A DNA stretch of 42,931 bases, taken from positions 34,309 through 77,239 of the forward strand of contig NW_003217134.1 in assembly GCF_000006405.1 (NCBI RefSeq), written 5' to 3'. Under the pieces are notes generated by a model that had not been told where the DNA came from, searched no databases, and saw only the letters and a program-made list of their open reading frames with translations. Every line of letters begins with the position of its first letter. The stretch's first letter is position 1. The position numbers and the translations under genes were made by a program. This DNA is from Perkinsus marinus ATCC 50983. Its lineage: Eukaryota > Perkinsozoa > Perkinsida > Perkinsidae. This document shows, piece by piece, positions 9,600 to 18,434 of the stretch.

Positions 9600-10935
9600 T
9601 GCGTCCCTGCTACAGAGGAGAAAGGCGTTGCCAAGAAGGCTACTAGCTGTTCTGTCTCCTTAGCGCGAAGCTGAATACATTGCCAACCGCCGTGCGCATG
9701 ATTCGCTCTTCGATAGTATCCTCCGACAGGTTTTGTGTTCATGTTTCTTAGAGTATTGGAAGTGTTGTGCACCTCGACACTTGTAACCGATGTGACGTAA
9801 AAAAATACTTTTAAGCGTTTGGCATGTCTTTATCTACAGCGAAATCGACCGATTCACGTGTGCAATCAACTTGCACTCAAACATGTGCGCTACCTTAGCG
9901 CACCAGTCACCGCAACCTGGCGATGTGGTCACCCTTCCCAGGTGACTCAGCAAGAAGAAAAGCAAAAAAGACATAACTAGCCAATGACAGCTAATAACAG
10001 ATAATCGTACCATGTATGGATGTAAAAAGAGGGAACATAGGGAGACAATGATGTACACGAGAGTCGTGACACGACGTGGCGAGACTAGAAAATACGAAAT
10101 CTAAGGCCCGAACACTTAGGCAACAACTTCAAGGAGATTGAGAGAATAGGAGCTCGATCATGACTCAGGATTGACCATGGCCGTTGGTCCGGTAGTCCAT
10201 GACAAGTTCCCTCGCGCTTCGAGCAATGGTTCAGATTCTGAACTTCAGAAGTACCGTATGTGCCGACATTGTTAGCTCAGTGTAACATAGCGATGGTGAA
10301 AACTTGCAGGGAATTCATGTGTGCCGTTCCACTGTGACGCACTGGCATATATTCGTTTAATCAAAATCGGCCCAAGTAACAGTGGAATTGACTCCTACAA
10401 CTCGTCAGAATTGAAGGTCGTGTAGACGAAATTGATTCCCCTATCGTGTGTCCTTTCGAAATTGATTGTACTGGGGCATAGCTCCAGGTATGTTCAGAAA
10501 GATATTCACTGCGGGGTAAGCCTATAAGAAGCGTAGACTAACAGCCCATTAGTCCTACCTAACCTAAGGGATTGATATTAAGGGCATTCGGTGGTTGCAA
10601 CTCGACGTCATGTTATCGGTGAAGGTTTAGCTTTAGAGAGGAGCTTATCTTACCTTCCGGGCACGTGGCTAAGTTGATACTCTACACAACTCTGACGGGG
10701 TTGGACAAAACTTGACCACAAAAATGGCCTATCTAAGCACGTTGATCACTGAGTAAGATCACTGTGCAACAATCTAGGATACATACGACAAGTTCACTAT
10801 AATCAATAGAGCACAAAGTGGACTTCTCTACGAAGAAAAATAAACACACATTAGAAACCGAATAGGGCCAAATGCAAAGACTCAATATTGAGCCACAATA
10901 CACATAATAGGATACAAAGCAAATAGCAGCAGATA
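9600..10935. other. Intergenic, nothing recognised
   Basis: After about 40 bases shared with the upstream region of nuclease 1, the sequence is unique within the window. Open frames are short (up to 74 codons) and lack domain or splice support. It must include the promoter of nuclease 2 and the 3' end of the nuclease 3 transcript. Confidence 0.4.
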
Positions 10936-11949
10936 CTAGCATGAGCAAGGTACGTTGCTACCAAAGCAAACAGGAATATCCTGCCAATACTTGCAGTAGG
11001 AACCGGAGTAGGTCAAATTACACTTCTCGTCAGCAATCGTGCAATCAACAGGGACAGGCTTAGGAGTGGCATCCTGGGCAGCGAATACGGTGTTCAAGAG
11101 CCAAGTGAGACGAACACCTCCCTTCGCAAGCTGCTCCTTGACAACTTCGATGCGATTGTTGTAGTAATCCATAGGGAGGAAGTCATGATCCACAATAAGT
11201 GAACCATTGACATGTCTATAGCTGTAGTCACAGGCAGTCTTAGAGCTCTCACTCAGCCAACTGTCAACACACACATCGAGGCCATACTTCTCGCAGTCTT
11301 CAATCCAATCGTCGATTTCATCAGCATACTTGCCACCCTTGTCGAGCTCGTCACTCACAGCATCTTCCGTTATCATCCAGGAGGGCTCACCATCGATGGG
11401 GTCGCTCTGATCCTCGAGTTCATAGATTAGCTTCGAGTCCCAAGTAGAGTGGAGGTTCGTGGAAGGCTTCTCACCGAAACCAAGATGGACCGCAATTTTA
11501 TTCCCACCAAGGTCTTCCGGCTTACCGATATGCAGAGGCTGATGAGCATCACCAACAAAATGAACGATGAACTTGAGCGCTTCTTGTCGCTGCTCCAAAG
11601 GGAGGGACTCATCAACGACCCGTCTAGAGTAGTTTTTCAGAGCGCCGGCAACACAGTAGTCGTTCTTGCAGTCTCGGGCGTAGTCGAAGTGGCAGTCGGG
11701 AGTATCGGCGTAGTGAAGAGAAGACGACCATTTCCATTCGTTTCCATCAGGACCATACTTGACTTCATCAGCCCAACTGGAGTAGTTGGACATGGGGACG
11801 CCTTTGCCCATTATAGCGTCAAGAGCCTCTTGAGTCTCCTTCTTGATACGCTCTTGGCCTAACTGGGCAACAACTGCATGACCATCGTGACCCCACGCAA
11901 GAGCAGCAGGAATAGCGGTAGCGAATATCGAAACCAAACGAAGAGACAT
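10936..11949 (-). CDS. Secreted S1/P1-type zinc nuclease 3, with Cys-rich tail
   Basis: I place the start at 11949 (337 residues, MSLRLVSIF...) because this gives a normal signal peptide ending ALA before the mature Trp. An upstream in-frame ATG at 12000 would add 17 poorly fitting residues. Zinc-site motifs W-G-H-D-G-H, SSWAD, LHYAD, HFVGDAHQPLH and NLHSTWD are present, as are the Cys tail motifs GSYCKYW, PVCFGS and PCSC. The N-terminal half is almost identical in DNA to nuclease 6 (17322-18308). The two diverge after the last zinc ligand, and nuclease 6 lacks the Cys tail. Intronless, like the rest of the array. Confidence 0.93.
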   Translation of the reverse strand: MSLRLVSIFATAIPAALAWGHDGHAVVAQLGQERIKKETQEALDAIMGKGVPMSNYSSWADEVKYGPDGNEWKWSSSLHYADTPDCHFDYARDCKNDYCVAGALKNYSRRVVDESLPLEQRQEALKFIVHFVGDAHQPLHIGKPEDLGGNKIAVHLGFGEKPSTNLHSTWDSKLIYELEDQSDPIDGEPSWMITEDAVSDELDKGGKYADEIDDWIEDCEKYGLDVCVDSWLSESSKTACDYSYRHVNGSLIVDHDFLPMDYYNNRIEVVKEQLAKGGVRLTWLLNTVFAAQDATPKPVPVDCTIADEKCNLTYSGSYCKYWQDIPVCFGSNVPCSC

Positions 11950-13088
11950 TGGAGTAATGGAACGATGAACTGAAAGAAAGCACTTGTAAAGTGACCTCAC
12001 ATACTCACGATATACAATGAAGGACCATAAAAGCTCGAGAGTATCTTTTTAAGCCTAGCACAATGCTAGGTATCTTAGCTCGATCATTGTAGTCTTCAAA
12101 GAGGTCCAGGGTTCGATCCGCAGTCGCGCCTTTTCTCTCTGGCAATTGAGTCACAACGTGTGAGCTCCAGAGGGCCGACGGAAGGCTACGTTCGAGCCGG
12201 ACATCACGTATTCAGTGAAGTTGAATCTACAACGAAACTTACCTTGAGCGTTGGTTTCAATGAGGTTATTTTGTCACGGCCCTGGCGGAAAATTCCATGC
12301 CCTAGATAGGATGATAATCCCATGAGTTCTACTGACAGCAACCTAGTCGGAATCCACTGCTATAAAACTCGCAAGAGAAGGCCTCAGTAATTCACGTTGG
12401 CATAGGAAAAAGTTTTAGTGAGAGGAACGAAAGAACTAGTCGTATCTACGGTTCGAAGTATCGCAACAGGTGCGTATTTGATCTTTCTCTGGGAAATACT
12501 TTTGTCACGATCCGCCCATCGACCTATATCATTTGTTATTGTGAATTCATCCCTGGTCAGAAACTCGCTGACATCGAAGTGTTTATAAGTGGAATCGCAA
12601 ATTACGGCAGCCGTCTCGAGACTGATTCAGCAATTGCTGGTCACCCACGTCTTGCGCGCGGATATTATTTCGTCATCCAGTGAGTTTAGTATGAAATAGA
12701 GTAAATACTCTGGAGGTGTATCGGATGCGAGAGCCAATGGAAACAGTATCTTTACGTATTACTGGCAGTAATACGTAAAGATACTGTCCATTGTTTCCAG
12801 TAATTTACTGCCGCATCTCAACCCGGCGATCACTTTCGATTGAATCAACAGAACACTTGCGATACAAGAAATTCTTGTCAAGAATGCTCATCGCTTGTGC
12901 GGTGAATTTCTGTATACACAAAAAGGACAAAATCCCTCGTCTAGGATACATTATGTATCATACATAGTCTTCGCCACCAAAGGTGGCAAGAACTTCATAA
13001 ATGGCCTCCCGAAAAGAGAAGTATAGCTATACACAGGGAGCAACTGCAGATAAATTTGTAATTGCTGACTTGGCAAGAATGAGATACT
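11950..13088. other. Intergenic with one long hairpin
   Basis: No gene is recognised. The interval includes the promoter side of nuclease 3 and the 3' side of nuclease 4. A T-arm-like GGTTCGATCC at about 12110 lacks a tRNA around it. The only clear structure is the palindrome at 12743-12787. Confidence 0.4.
12743..12787. repeat. Perfect 22-bp-arm palindrome
   Basis: The arm at 12743-12764 (ACAGTATCTTTACG... ) is the exact reverse complement of 12766-12787, with one base between. The flanks also carry short inverted matches (GGAAAC and GTTTCC). It could form a tight hairpin or cruciform. No open frame crosses it. Function is unknown. Confidence 0.85.
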
Positions 13089-13730
13089 CTAGCATGAACA
13101 AGGTACGTCACNNNNNNNNNNNNNNNNNNNNNNNNNNNNNNNNNNNNNNNNNNNNNNNNNNNNNNNNNNNNNNNNNNNNNNNNNNNNNNNNNNNNNNNNN
13201 NNNNNNNNNNNTTTCTCATCCCAGGCTTTATGGAGGGCACCATACTCGTGGTTTGCGAACTCCATATTAACATGAATAGTGTTTCCACCATAGTCAGACT
13301 TCCTACCAACATGAAGAGGCTGGTGAATGTCACCCATAAAGTGCATGAGGAACTTCAAAGCCACCTGCCTCTGCTCGATAGGAAGACTGGTGTCCGCCAC
13401 TTGACGAGTATAGTTCTTGACGGCACCAGCAACACAGTAATCGTCCTTGCAGTCACGGGAATATACGAATTTGCAATTGTCGTCAGCATCAGCATAATGC
13501 AAGCCAGACGACCATTCCCATTCAGAGCGATCGGGACCATGAAGGACACTATCAGGCCAACTGGCGAAATCAGCCATCCTGACACCCTCGCCCAATATCT
13601 CAGCTACGGCCTCGTTGGCATTGTCGTTGAAGAGCTCGTTTCCAGCGTCGGCTACAGTAGCATGACCATCAGGACCCCACGCAACAGCGGCAGGGAAAGC
13701 AAGGGCGATAACGAATACCTTGTTGAACAT
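13089..13730 (-). CDS. Secreted S1/P1-type zinc nuclease 4, interrupted by an assembly gap
   Basis: The N-terminal part (starts MFNKVFVIALAFPAAVA, then Trp-Gly-Pro-Asp-Gly-His) contains FASWPD, LHYAD, HFMGDIHQPLH and HKAWDEK. The sequence then enters 100 N. On the other side only DVPCSC and a TAG remain, the end of the Cys-rich tail. By comparison with nucleases 1-3 about 420 bp are missing, so the 100-N gap is a placeholder, and the open frame through it is chance. This member has LHKAWD where the others have LHSxWD. It is probably a normal full-length gene in the organism. Confidence 0.85.
   Translation of the reverse strand: MFNKVFVIALAFPAAVAWGPDGHATVADAGNELFNDNANEAVAEILGEGVRMADFASWPDSVLHGPDRSEWEWSSGLHYADADDNCKFVYSRDCKDDYCVAGAVKNYTRQVADTSLPIEQRQVALKFLMHFMGDIHQPLHVGRKSDYGGNTIHVNMEFANHEYGALHKAWDEKXXXXXXXXXXXXXXXXXXXXXXXXXXXXXXXXXXDVPCSC
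13112..13211. other. Assembly gap (100 N)
   Basis: Exactly 100 N inside nuclease 4, a typical scaffold placeholder of unknown true length. Tandem near-identical paralogues may have caused the break. Confidence 0.95.
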
Positions 13731-14187
13731 GGTAACACGGTAAAGTGAAAACTCACTGTTGGTGTAGAACTCGTTCTAAGCTTTCAGCGCAGCGCAGCTG
13801 ACCCCTCTCCGTCACGCCCGAGCTTCGGTGCACCTATGAGGCTCCTCGTAGAGACTACATACTATGGCCACAACCAGCGAGTGAAGGACGGTACGTGGGA
13901 TGAGTCTCCACTGGTAGCTTCTCTTGGGCAATACTAGGCGGTGGCGCTCTGATACAGTGCCTATTAGCAGCAACTTATGAATCCGACGTGTCCCGGTTTT
14001 TGTGTCACGATTTTCCCCCTCCCCCTTTTGTGGTCGCTGTCGACCCGCATGGTCGCAATCCTCTACTAAATAGGGTGGGAGCTATACATGCGAGTATCGC
14101 GCTTTTACTAAGATCAACCTCTCCAGCCGGGGCGGCTATGCCAGTCCGAAATATTTCCCTCTCGTCCGATGAGTTTTTCCAGACGGG

Positions 14188-14545
14188 ATGCCTATGCCGC
14201 CCCAAGGTATACCCTAGAACAATCAATTTCTCTATGTGGGGCAGATATCCCGCCCCAAGGTATACCCCAGAACAATCAATTTCTCTATGTGGGGCAGATA
14301 TGCCGCCCCAAGGTATACCCCAGAACAATCAATTTCTCTATGTGGGGCAGATATGCCGCCCCAAGGTATACCCTAGAACAAACAATTTCTCTTTGTGGGG
14401 CAGATATGCCGCCCCAAGGTATACCCTAGAACAATCAATTTCTCTAGGTGGGGCAGCTACGCCACCCCAAGATATGCCTTCGTACAATGAATGTCTCCAG
14501 GTGAGGCAGGCGCCTTAATCAACTTCGCTACGTGGGGCAACTATG
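14188..14545. repeat. 53-bp minisatellite, array 1
   Basis: About six and a half tandem copies of a 53-bp unit begin at 14196, 14249, 14302, 14355, 14408 and 14461. Each contains GCCGCCCCAAGGTATACC, AATCAATTTCTCTA and GTGGGGCAGATAT. Outer units are more diverged than inner ones. The unit length is not a multiple of three, so it is not a coding repeat. A related array lies at 27.76-28.21 kb. Confidence 0.93.
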
Positions 14546-15034
14546 CCATCCCCAGATATCCTTTTGCACCTACACGCGTTAAAAAAACCGAGTTCTTCAG
14601 CGCGTCTGAAGCAACACAAATTTTGACCGTAGAAATTCGACATGTAGAGAAGAGTCCTACAGTTGATTGCTAACAGCGAAATCGATTCCTACTACGAACC
14701 AAATTCACTGTTAGTGAAGTCGATTCCACTCATGGACAGACATAACAAGTCGCAACAAATCCAGTGAAACTCCTTTCGCTCTGCATTCAGAGTCTAGGCC
14801 ACGAAGTCAACTCCAATTCTGAGCCCTACTTTCGATGTCACAACACAACAATACATTCAGTACATAATCGGGAGGTGAACTCCGAAACGTATCAGGTATA
14901 TACAACAAGCTGTAGCATAAAGTTAAGCGCGCACAATACGTCCGCTGACTGTTACTGGTTAAGCAATAAGAAAAAGAAGGCCAAGCATCTATATAACAAA
15001 AGAGACCAAGGTAGAATAGTCGTTCATATGCAAG
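14546..15034. other. Intergenic, nothing recognised
   Basis: Downstream region of nuclease 5. A 132-codon plus-strand frame overlaps the 3' end of nuclease 5 and looks like a shadow frame. No domain, RNA gene or repeat was seen. Confidence 0.4.
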
Positions 15035-16117
15035 TTAACACGAGCAGGGCTCATTGCTGCCGAAGCAAGTTGGAATGTCCAACCAGTACTTGCAATAGGA
15101 ACCAGGAGTCTTGCTGGCACACATCTCATCAGCCTTGGAACAATACCCAGGGGCAATCGTAGTGGTGGTAACCTCTGTAGGGCGCATGGTGGTGGTAGAG
15201 GGGCTGGCAGGCAAGATGGTATTCAACAACCAAGCAAGACGAACACCTCCTTTAGCAATTTGTTCTTCGACAGTGGCAATACGAGTATCGTAATATTCAC
15301 GAGGAAGCACAGAACCGTTGACGACAGGAGTGCCGTCCACATTAGTGTAGGCCAACTGACAAGAAAGCTGAGCATCCGTATCAACCATGTCATTCAAACA
15401 CTGGTCAAAGTCGTGCTCGCAATCGGCCAACCATGAGTCGACTTGATCTGCATATTCACCACCCTTCTGCAGCTTCTCACCAATACTCGCAACTAGTGTA
15501 CTCCAAAAACGAGTTCTATCACGCTGAGGAACATCTTCACGTTGCATAATATAATCACCAGCATAACGATCCATCTCCCACTGATCCAGTAAACTGAAAT
15601 CCCAAACAAAATGGAGATTAGTAGTCACGAAGTTAGCGAACTCGATCTGCACATTTGTATAGATACCAGTAGAATCAGAAAGGTTACCACCATGAAGTGG
15701 TTGATGAATGTCAGCCATGAGATGAACGACAAACTTCATGGCAGTTTGCCTCTCGGAGAGGGGGAGAGACTCGTCGACAACTCTCTGAGTGTAATTCTTC
15801 AGACCTCCAGCAACACACATGTCGTCCTTGCAGTCACGAGAGTATATAAAGTGACAACCTTGAGTATCAGCATGGTGAATAGCACCAGACCAACCCCAAA
15901 CCGAAGTCACCTCCTCAGGGCCTTCAAAGGCAGCATAGTCAGGCCAGCTAGCATAATCAGCCAGTCGTACACCCTTTCCCATGATAGCATCGTGGGCCTC
16001 TCTCGCCTCGGGGGTCAAGCGGAAACCAGCAATTGTAGCGACAACCCCGTGACCATCGAGACCCCAGGCAGCAGCCAATGGGAGAACAGAGGCAAGTACA
16101 ACGAATGATGAAACCAT
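15035..16117 (-). CDS. Secreted S1/P1-type zinc nuclease 5, divergent member with Cys-rich tail
   Basis: I prefer the start at 16117 (360 residues, MVSSFVVLASVLPLAAA then Trp-Gly) because it gives a standard signal peptide. ATG at 16168 would add 17 residues. It is the most divergent member: HHAD replaces HYAD, HLMADIHQPLH replaces HFMGDIHQPLH, and a few residues are inserted around the GGN segment after HQPLH (GGNLSDSTGIYTN). NLHFVWD is kept. The Thr-rich linker is longer than in the others (STTTMRPTEVTTTT). The six-Cys tail ends PTCFGSNEPCSC. All zinc ligands appear present, so an active nuclease is likely. Substrate preference may differ because of changes around the site. Confidence 0.92.
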   Translation of the reverse strand: MVSSFVVLASVLPLAAAWGLDGHGVVATIAGFRLTPEAREAHDAIMGKGVRLADYASWPDYAAFEGPEEVTSVWGWSGAIHHADTQGCHFIYSRDCKDDMCVAGGLKNYTQRVVDESLPLSERQTAMKFVVHLMADIHQPLHGGNLSDSTGIYTNVQIEFANFVTTNLHFVWDFSLLDQWEMDRYAGDYIMQREDVPQRDRTRFWSTLVASIGEKLQKGGEYADQVDSWLADCEHDFDQCLNDMVDTDAQLSCQLAYTNVDGTPVVNGSVLPREYYDTRIATVEEQIAKGGVRLAWLLNTILPASPSTTTMRPTEVTTTTIAPGYCSKADEMCASKTPGSYCKYWLDIPTCFGSNEPCSC

Positions 16118-17321
16118 TCCGAATGTGGATACAGGTTGATTGCACTTCAACTGGTTTCTAGCTTCCACAGGATCACCTCAGCTGCGACCACAGCGCAGCA
16201 CTGAGCCCCACGAAGATACCAACAACAAAAACAGGCGTTTCTTTCAATCCTGAACAGAGGAACTCGATTCGCGAGCTTGAACTATCGTAACTATACGAAA
16301 TGACTGTTCACAACGATCTTGGCTAGAGCTGTCATCGTTACGTACATTGAGCTATCCCATAAGCCTTCGGTCATTGATTATAACGCCTTTGAGCCCAGTG
16401 TACATGATTAGTCACATGTTTTGATTACAGTAGGGAAATTGCAGGGGATTCTCGACGAGAATGTCTCGTTGGTTTCTGTATACCTTCACCCTGAGTCGTG
16501 AGCGAATTTCCATAGCATAGTGAAAAATGTTCCGAGCTCCACTGAGGAAACCAAATATGTTCCCAATTCTGTTCAAGCCAATTGCTCTGAATGAATCATA
16601 ATCCGAACAATAAGGAGTTAACAACTTGTTAATAACAAGCACGTACCACTCATCGGCACCTTCCTCACTAGTTCCGGCGAGTCGGACAATACAATTATTC
16701 ACGCACCGAGCAACCGGGATTCCGGTATGCTAAAAACGCTCAACCAGAAGTATACAGCGTATACTAGTCGATCCAGCGGTTGGCTATCACCATCTCGGGG
16801 GAAATTGCCAACCCAAGTTTCATCGATGCCTACACTGACAGTCTTTATCACGTGTGATGATCAGAAACAACAGACCAGCTACAGGGAGGTGTAAAATGAA
16901 GTGCCCACCCCTTGTAAGTTCGCCTCAGTTGATGAACGAAATAAGTATCATTCGAAAGCAATCGCCGAGGTCTTTCCACTGCTGTATGAACAGTTCTGAT
17001 ATTCGAATTGCGCACTGAGTTATCGTCAAACTTAAAATCGGCGACATAGACAAACGCCGCCGTAACGGCTGCAACCTCCAAATGATATCAATTTTGCTCA
17101 TCAACAATCACGCGCCACGAAATCACAACAGGTCAGGCCATTCTCGCACCACCCTGTACACCAACTTAATGGGAAGTTCACATGTTCTCTAACCCTCGAC
17201 TAACCACACAACACGCCTCGATGGGATACTCCTGGCTCACTAACGTCTAGATAGGACAATTATCAACAGCAAGTGCTAGTAGCCGGAGAGACCACAATGG
17301 AGTGAGGTAGTTCAACAAGGA
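16118..17321. other. Intergenic with decayed repeat
   Basis: At about 16430-16520 there is weak similarity to the dispersed hAT-like element (TTGGTTTCTGTATACCTTC region). Minus-strand frames at 16412-16702 and 16848-17081 are open but carry no motif I recognise. The interval contains the promoter of nuclease 5 and the 3' end of nuclease 6. Confidence 0.35.
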
Positions 17322-18308
17322 TTATAGTACATTGAAAACAAATACAACGAGAAGAATAAAAACCCCGGCACTGAACATCGGAGGCATCTCATTCGCTGCG
17401 TTCGGAGCAACTGTTGTCGTGGCTGAACTGCTCGTCGTGGCTGTCAAGTTATTCAACAACCACGTTAAACGAATGCCGGCTTTAGCGAGCTGTTCCTTTG
17501 CAACTTCAATACGGCCATCATAATACTTCATAGGAAGATAATCATTGTCAACAACACGTGAGCCATTCATGTGCTTGTAGCTGTATTCACAGGCCGCTTT
17601 GGCAGTTTCATCAACCCACTTCTCAATACACGCATCGTAGCCGTACTTCTCGCAGTCCTCGACCCAATCATCGACATCGCCAGCGTATCTTCCACCCTTA
17701 TCAAGCTCGTCATCAATAGCGTCCTCAGTGACAGTCCAATATGGTGCACCGCGCGCACGATGGCCACGCCCTTGGAATTCATATAGGAGAGCCGAATCCC
17801 AAGTAGAGTGGAGATTCGTGTGTTGATGTCGAGCAAACCCCAGACTGACGTCAATCTTATTGCCACCCCTATCCTTCGGGTTACCAGCATGCAGAGGCTG
17901 ATGAGCATCACCAACAAAGTGAACGATGAACTTGAGCGCTTCTTGTCGCTGTTCCAAAGGGAGGGACTCATCAACGACCCGTCTAGAGTAGTTCTTCAGA
18001 GCACCGGCAACACAGTAATCGTTCTTGCAGTCTCGGGCGTAGTCGAAATGGCAGTCGGGAGTATCGGCGTAGTGAAGAGGAGACGACCATTTCCACTCGT
18101 TTCCATCAGGACCATACTTGACATCATCAGCCCAACTGGAGTAGTTGTACATGGGGACGCCTTTGCCCATTATAGCATCAATAGCCTCTTGAGTCTCCTT
18201 ATTGATACGCTCTTGCCCTAACTGGGCAACAACTGCATGACCATCGTGACCCCACGCAAAAGCAACTGCTAACGTAGCGGCCAGTAGAGATACACAACGG
18301 AATAACAT
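17322..18308 (-). CDS. S1/P1-type zinc nuclease 6, predicted GPI-anchored form without Cys tail
   Basis: This is a 328-residue single-exon protein. The signal peptide (MLFRCVSLLAATLAVAFA) ends before Trp-Gly-His-Asp-Gly-His. SSWAD, LHYAD, HFVGDAHQPLH and NLHSTWD are intact. Residues up to about 180 are nearly identical to nuclease 3. After LTWLLNN the protein does not enter the Cys-rich tail found in the other five. It has a Ser/Thr-rich linker (about 14 residues), a short polar stretch around AANEMPP, then a C-terminal hydrophobic run FSAGVFILLVVFVFNVL ending at the stop. That arrangement is the classic GPI-attachment signal; a single C-terminal membrane helix is the alternative. It starts only 126 bp from the end of the Deg protease gene on the same strand. 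Confidence 0.92.
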   Translation of the reverse strand: MLFRCVSLLAATLAVAFAWGHDGHAVVAQLGQERINKETQEAIDAIMGKGVPMYNYSSWADDVKYGPDGNEWKWSSPLHYADTPDCHFDYARDCKNDYCVAGALKNYSRRVVDESLPLEQRQEALKFIVHFVGDAHQPLHAGNPKDRGGNKIDVSLGFARHQHTNLHSTWDSALLYEFQGRGHRARGAPYWTVTEDAIDDELDKGGRYAGDVDDWVEDCEKYGYDACIEKWVDETAKAACEYSYKHMNGSRVVDNDYLPMKYYDGRIEVAKEQLAKAGIRLTWLLNNLTATTSSSATTTVAPNAANEMPPMFSAGVFILLVVFVFNVL

Positions 18309-18434
18309 ACAATAAGTACTTCACAACTGCAATGAAGTCATGAAACTCGCACACTTACTTAACAAACCAACTACAACACTCTGGGAAATAACCGAGAATA
18401 TCTTTTCACGTGCGCGATTTTCCACTGAACAATA

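Noticed and set aside
11449-11862. Long plus-strand frame opposite nuclease 3 (similar ones oppose nucleases 1, 2, 4, 5 and 6)
   Set aside because: Shadow frames of the conserved nuclease coding sequence; they recur in every paralogue for that reason.
12095-12135. B-box-like GGGTTCGATCC suggesting a tRNA or SINE
   Set aside because: T-stem does not pair, there is no A box or acceptor stem, and there is only one copy.
13089-13730. Reading nuclease 4 as a short 213-residue protein through the N run
   Set aside because: The gap is a 100-N placeholder; comparison with paralogues shows ~420 bp missing.
14169-14518. Open frames through the 53-bp array as a repeat protein
   Set aside because: The unit is not a multiple of three, and several frames are open only because the repeat lacks stops.
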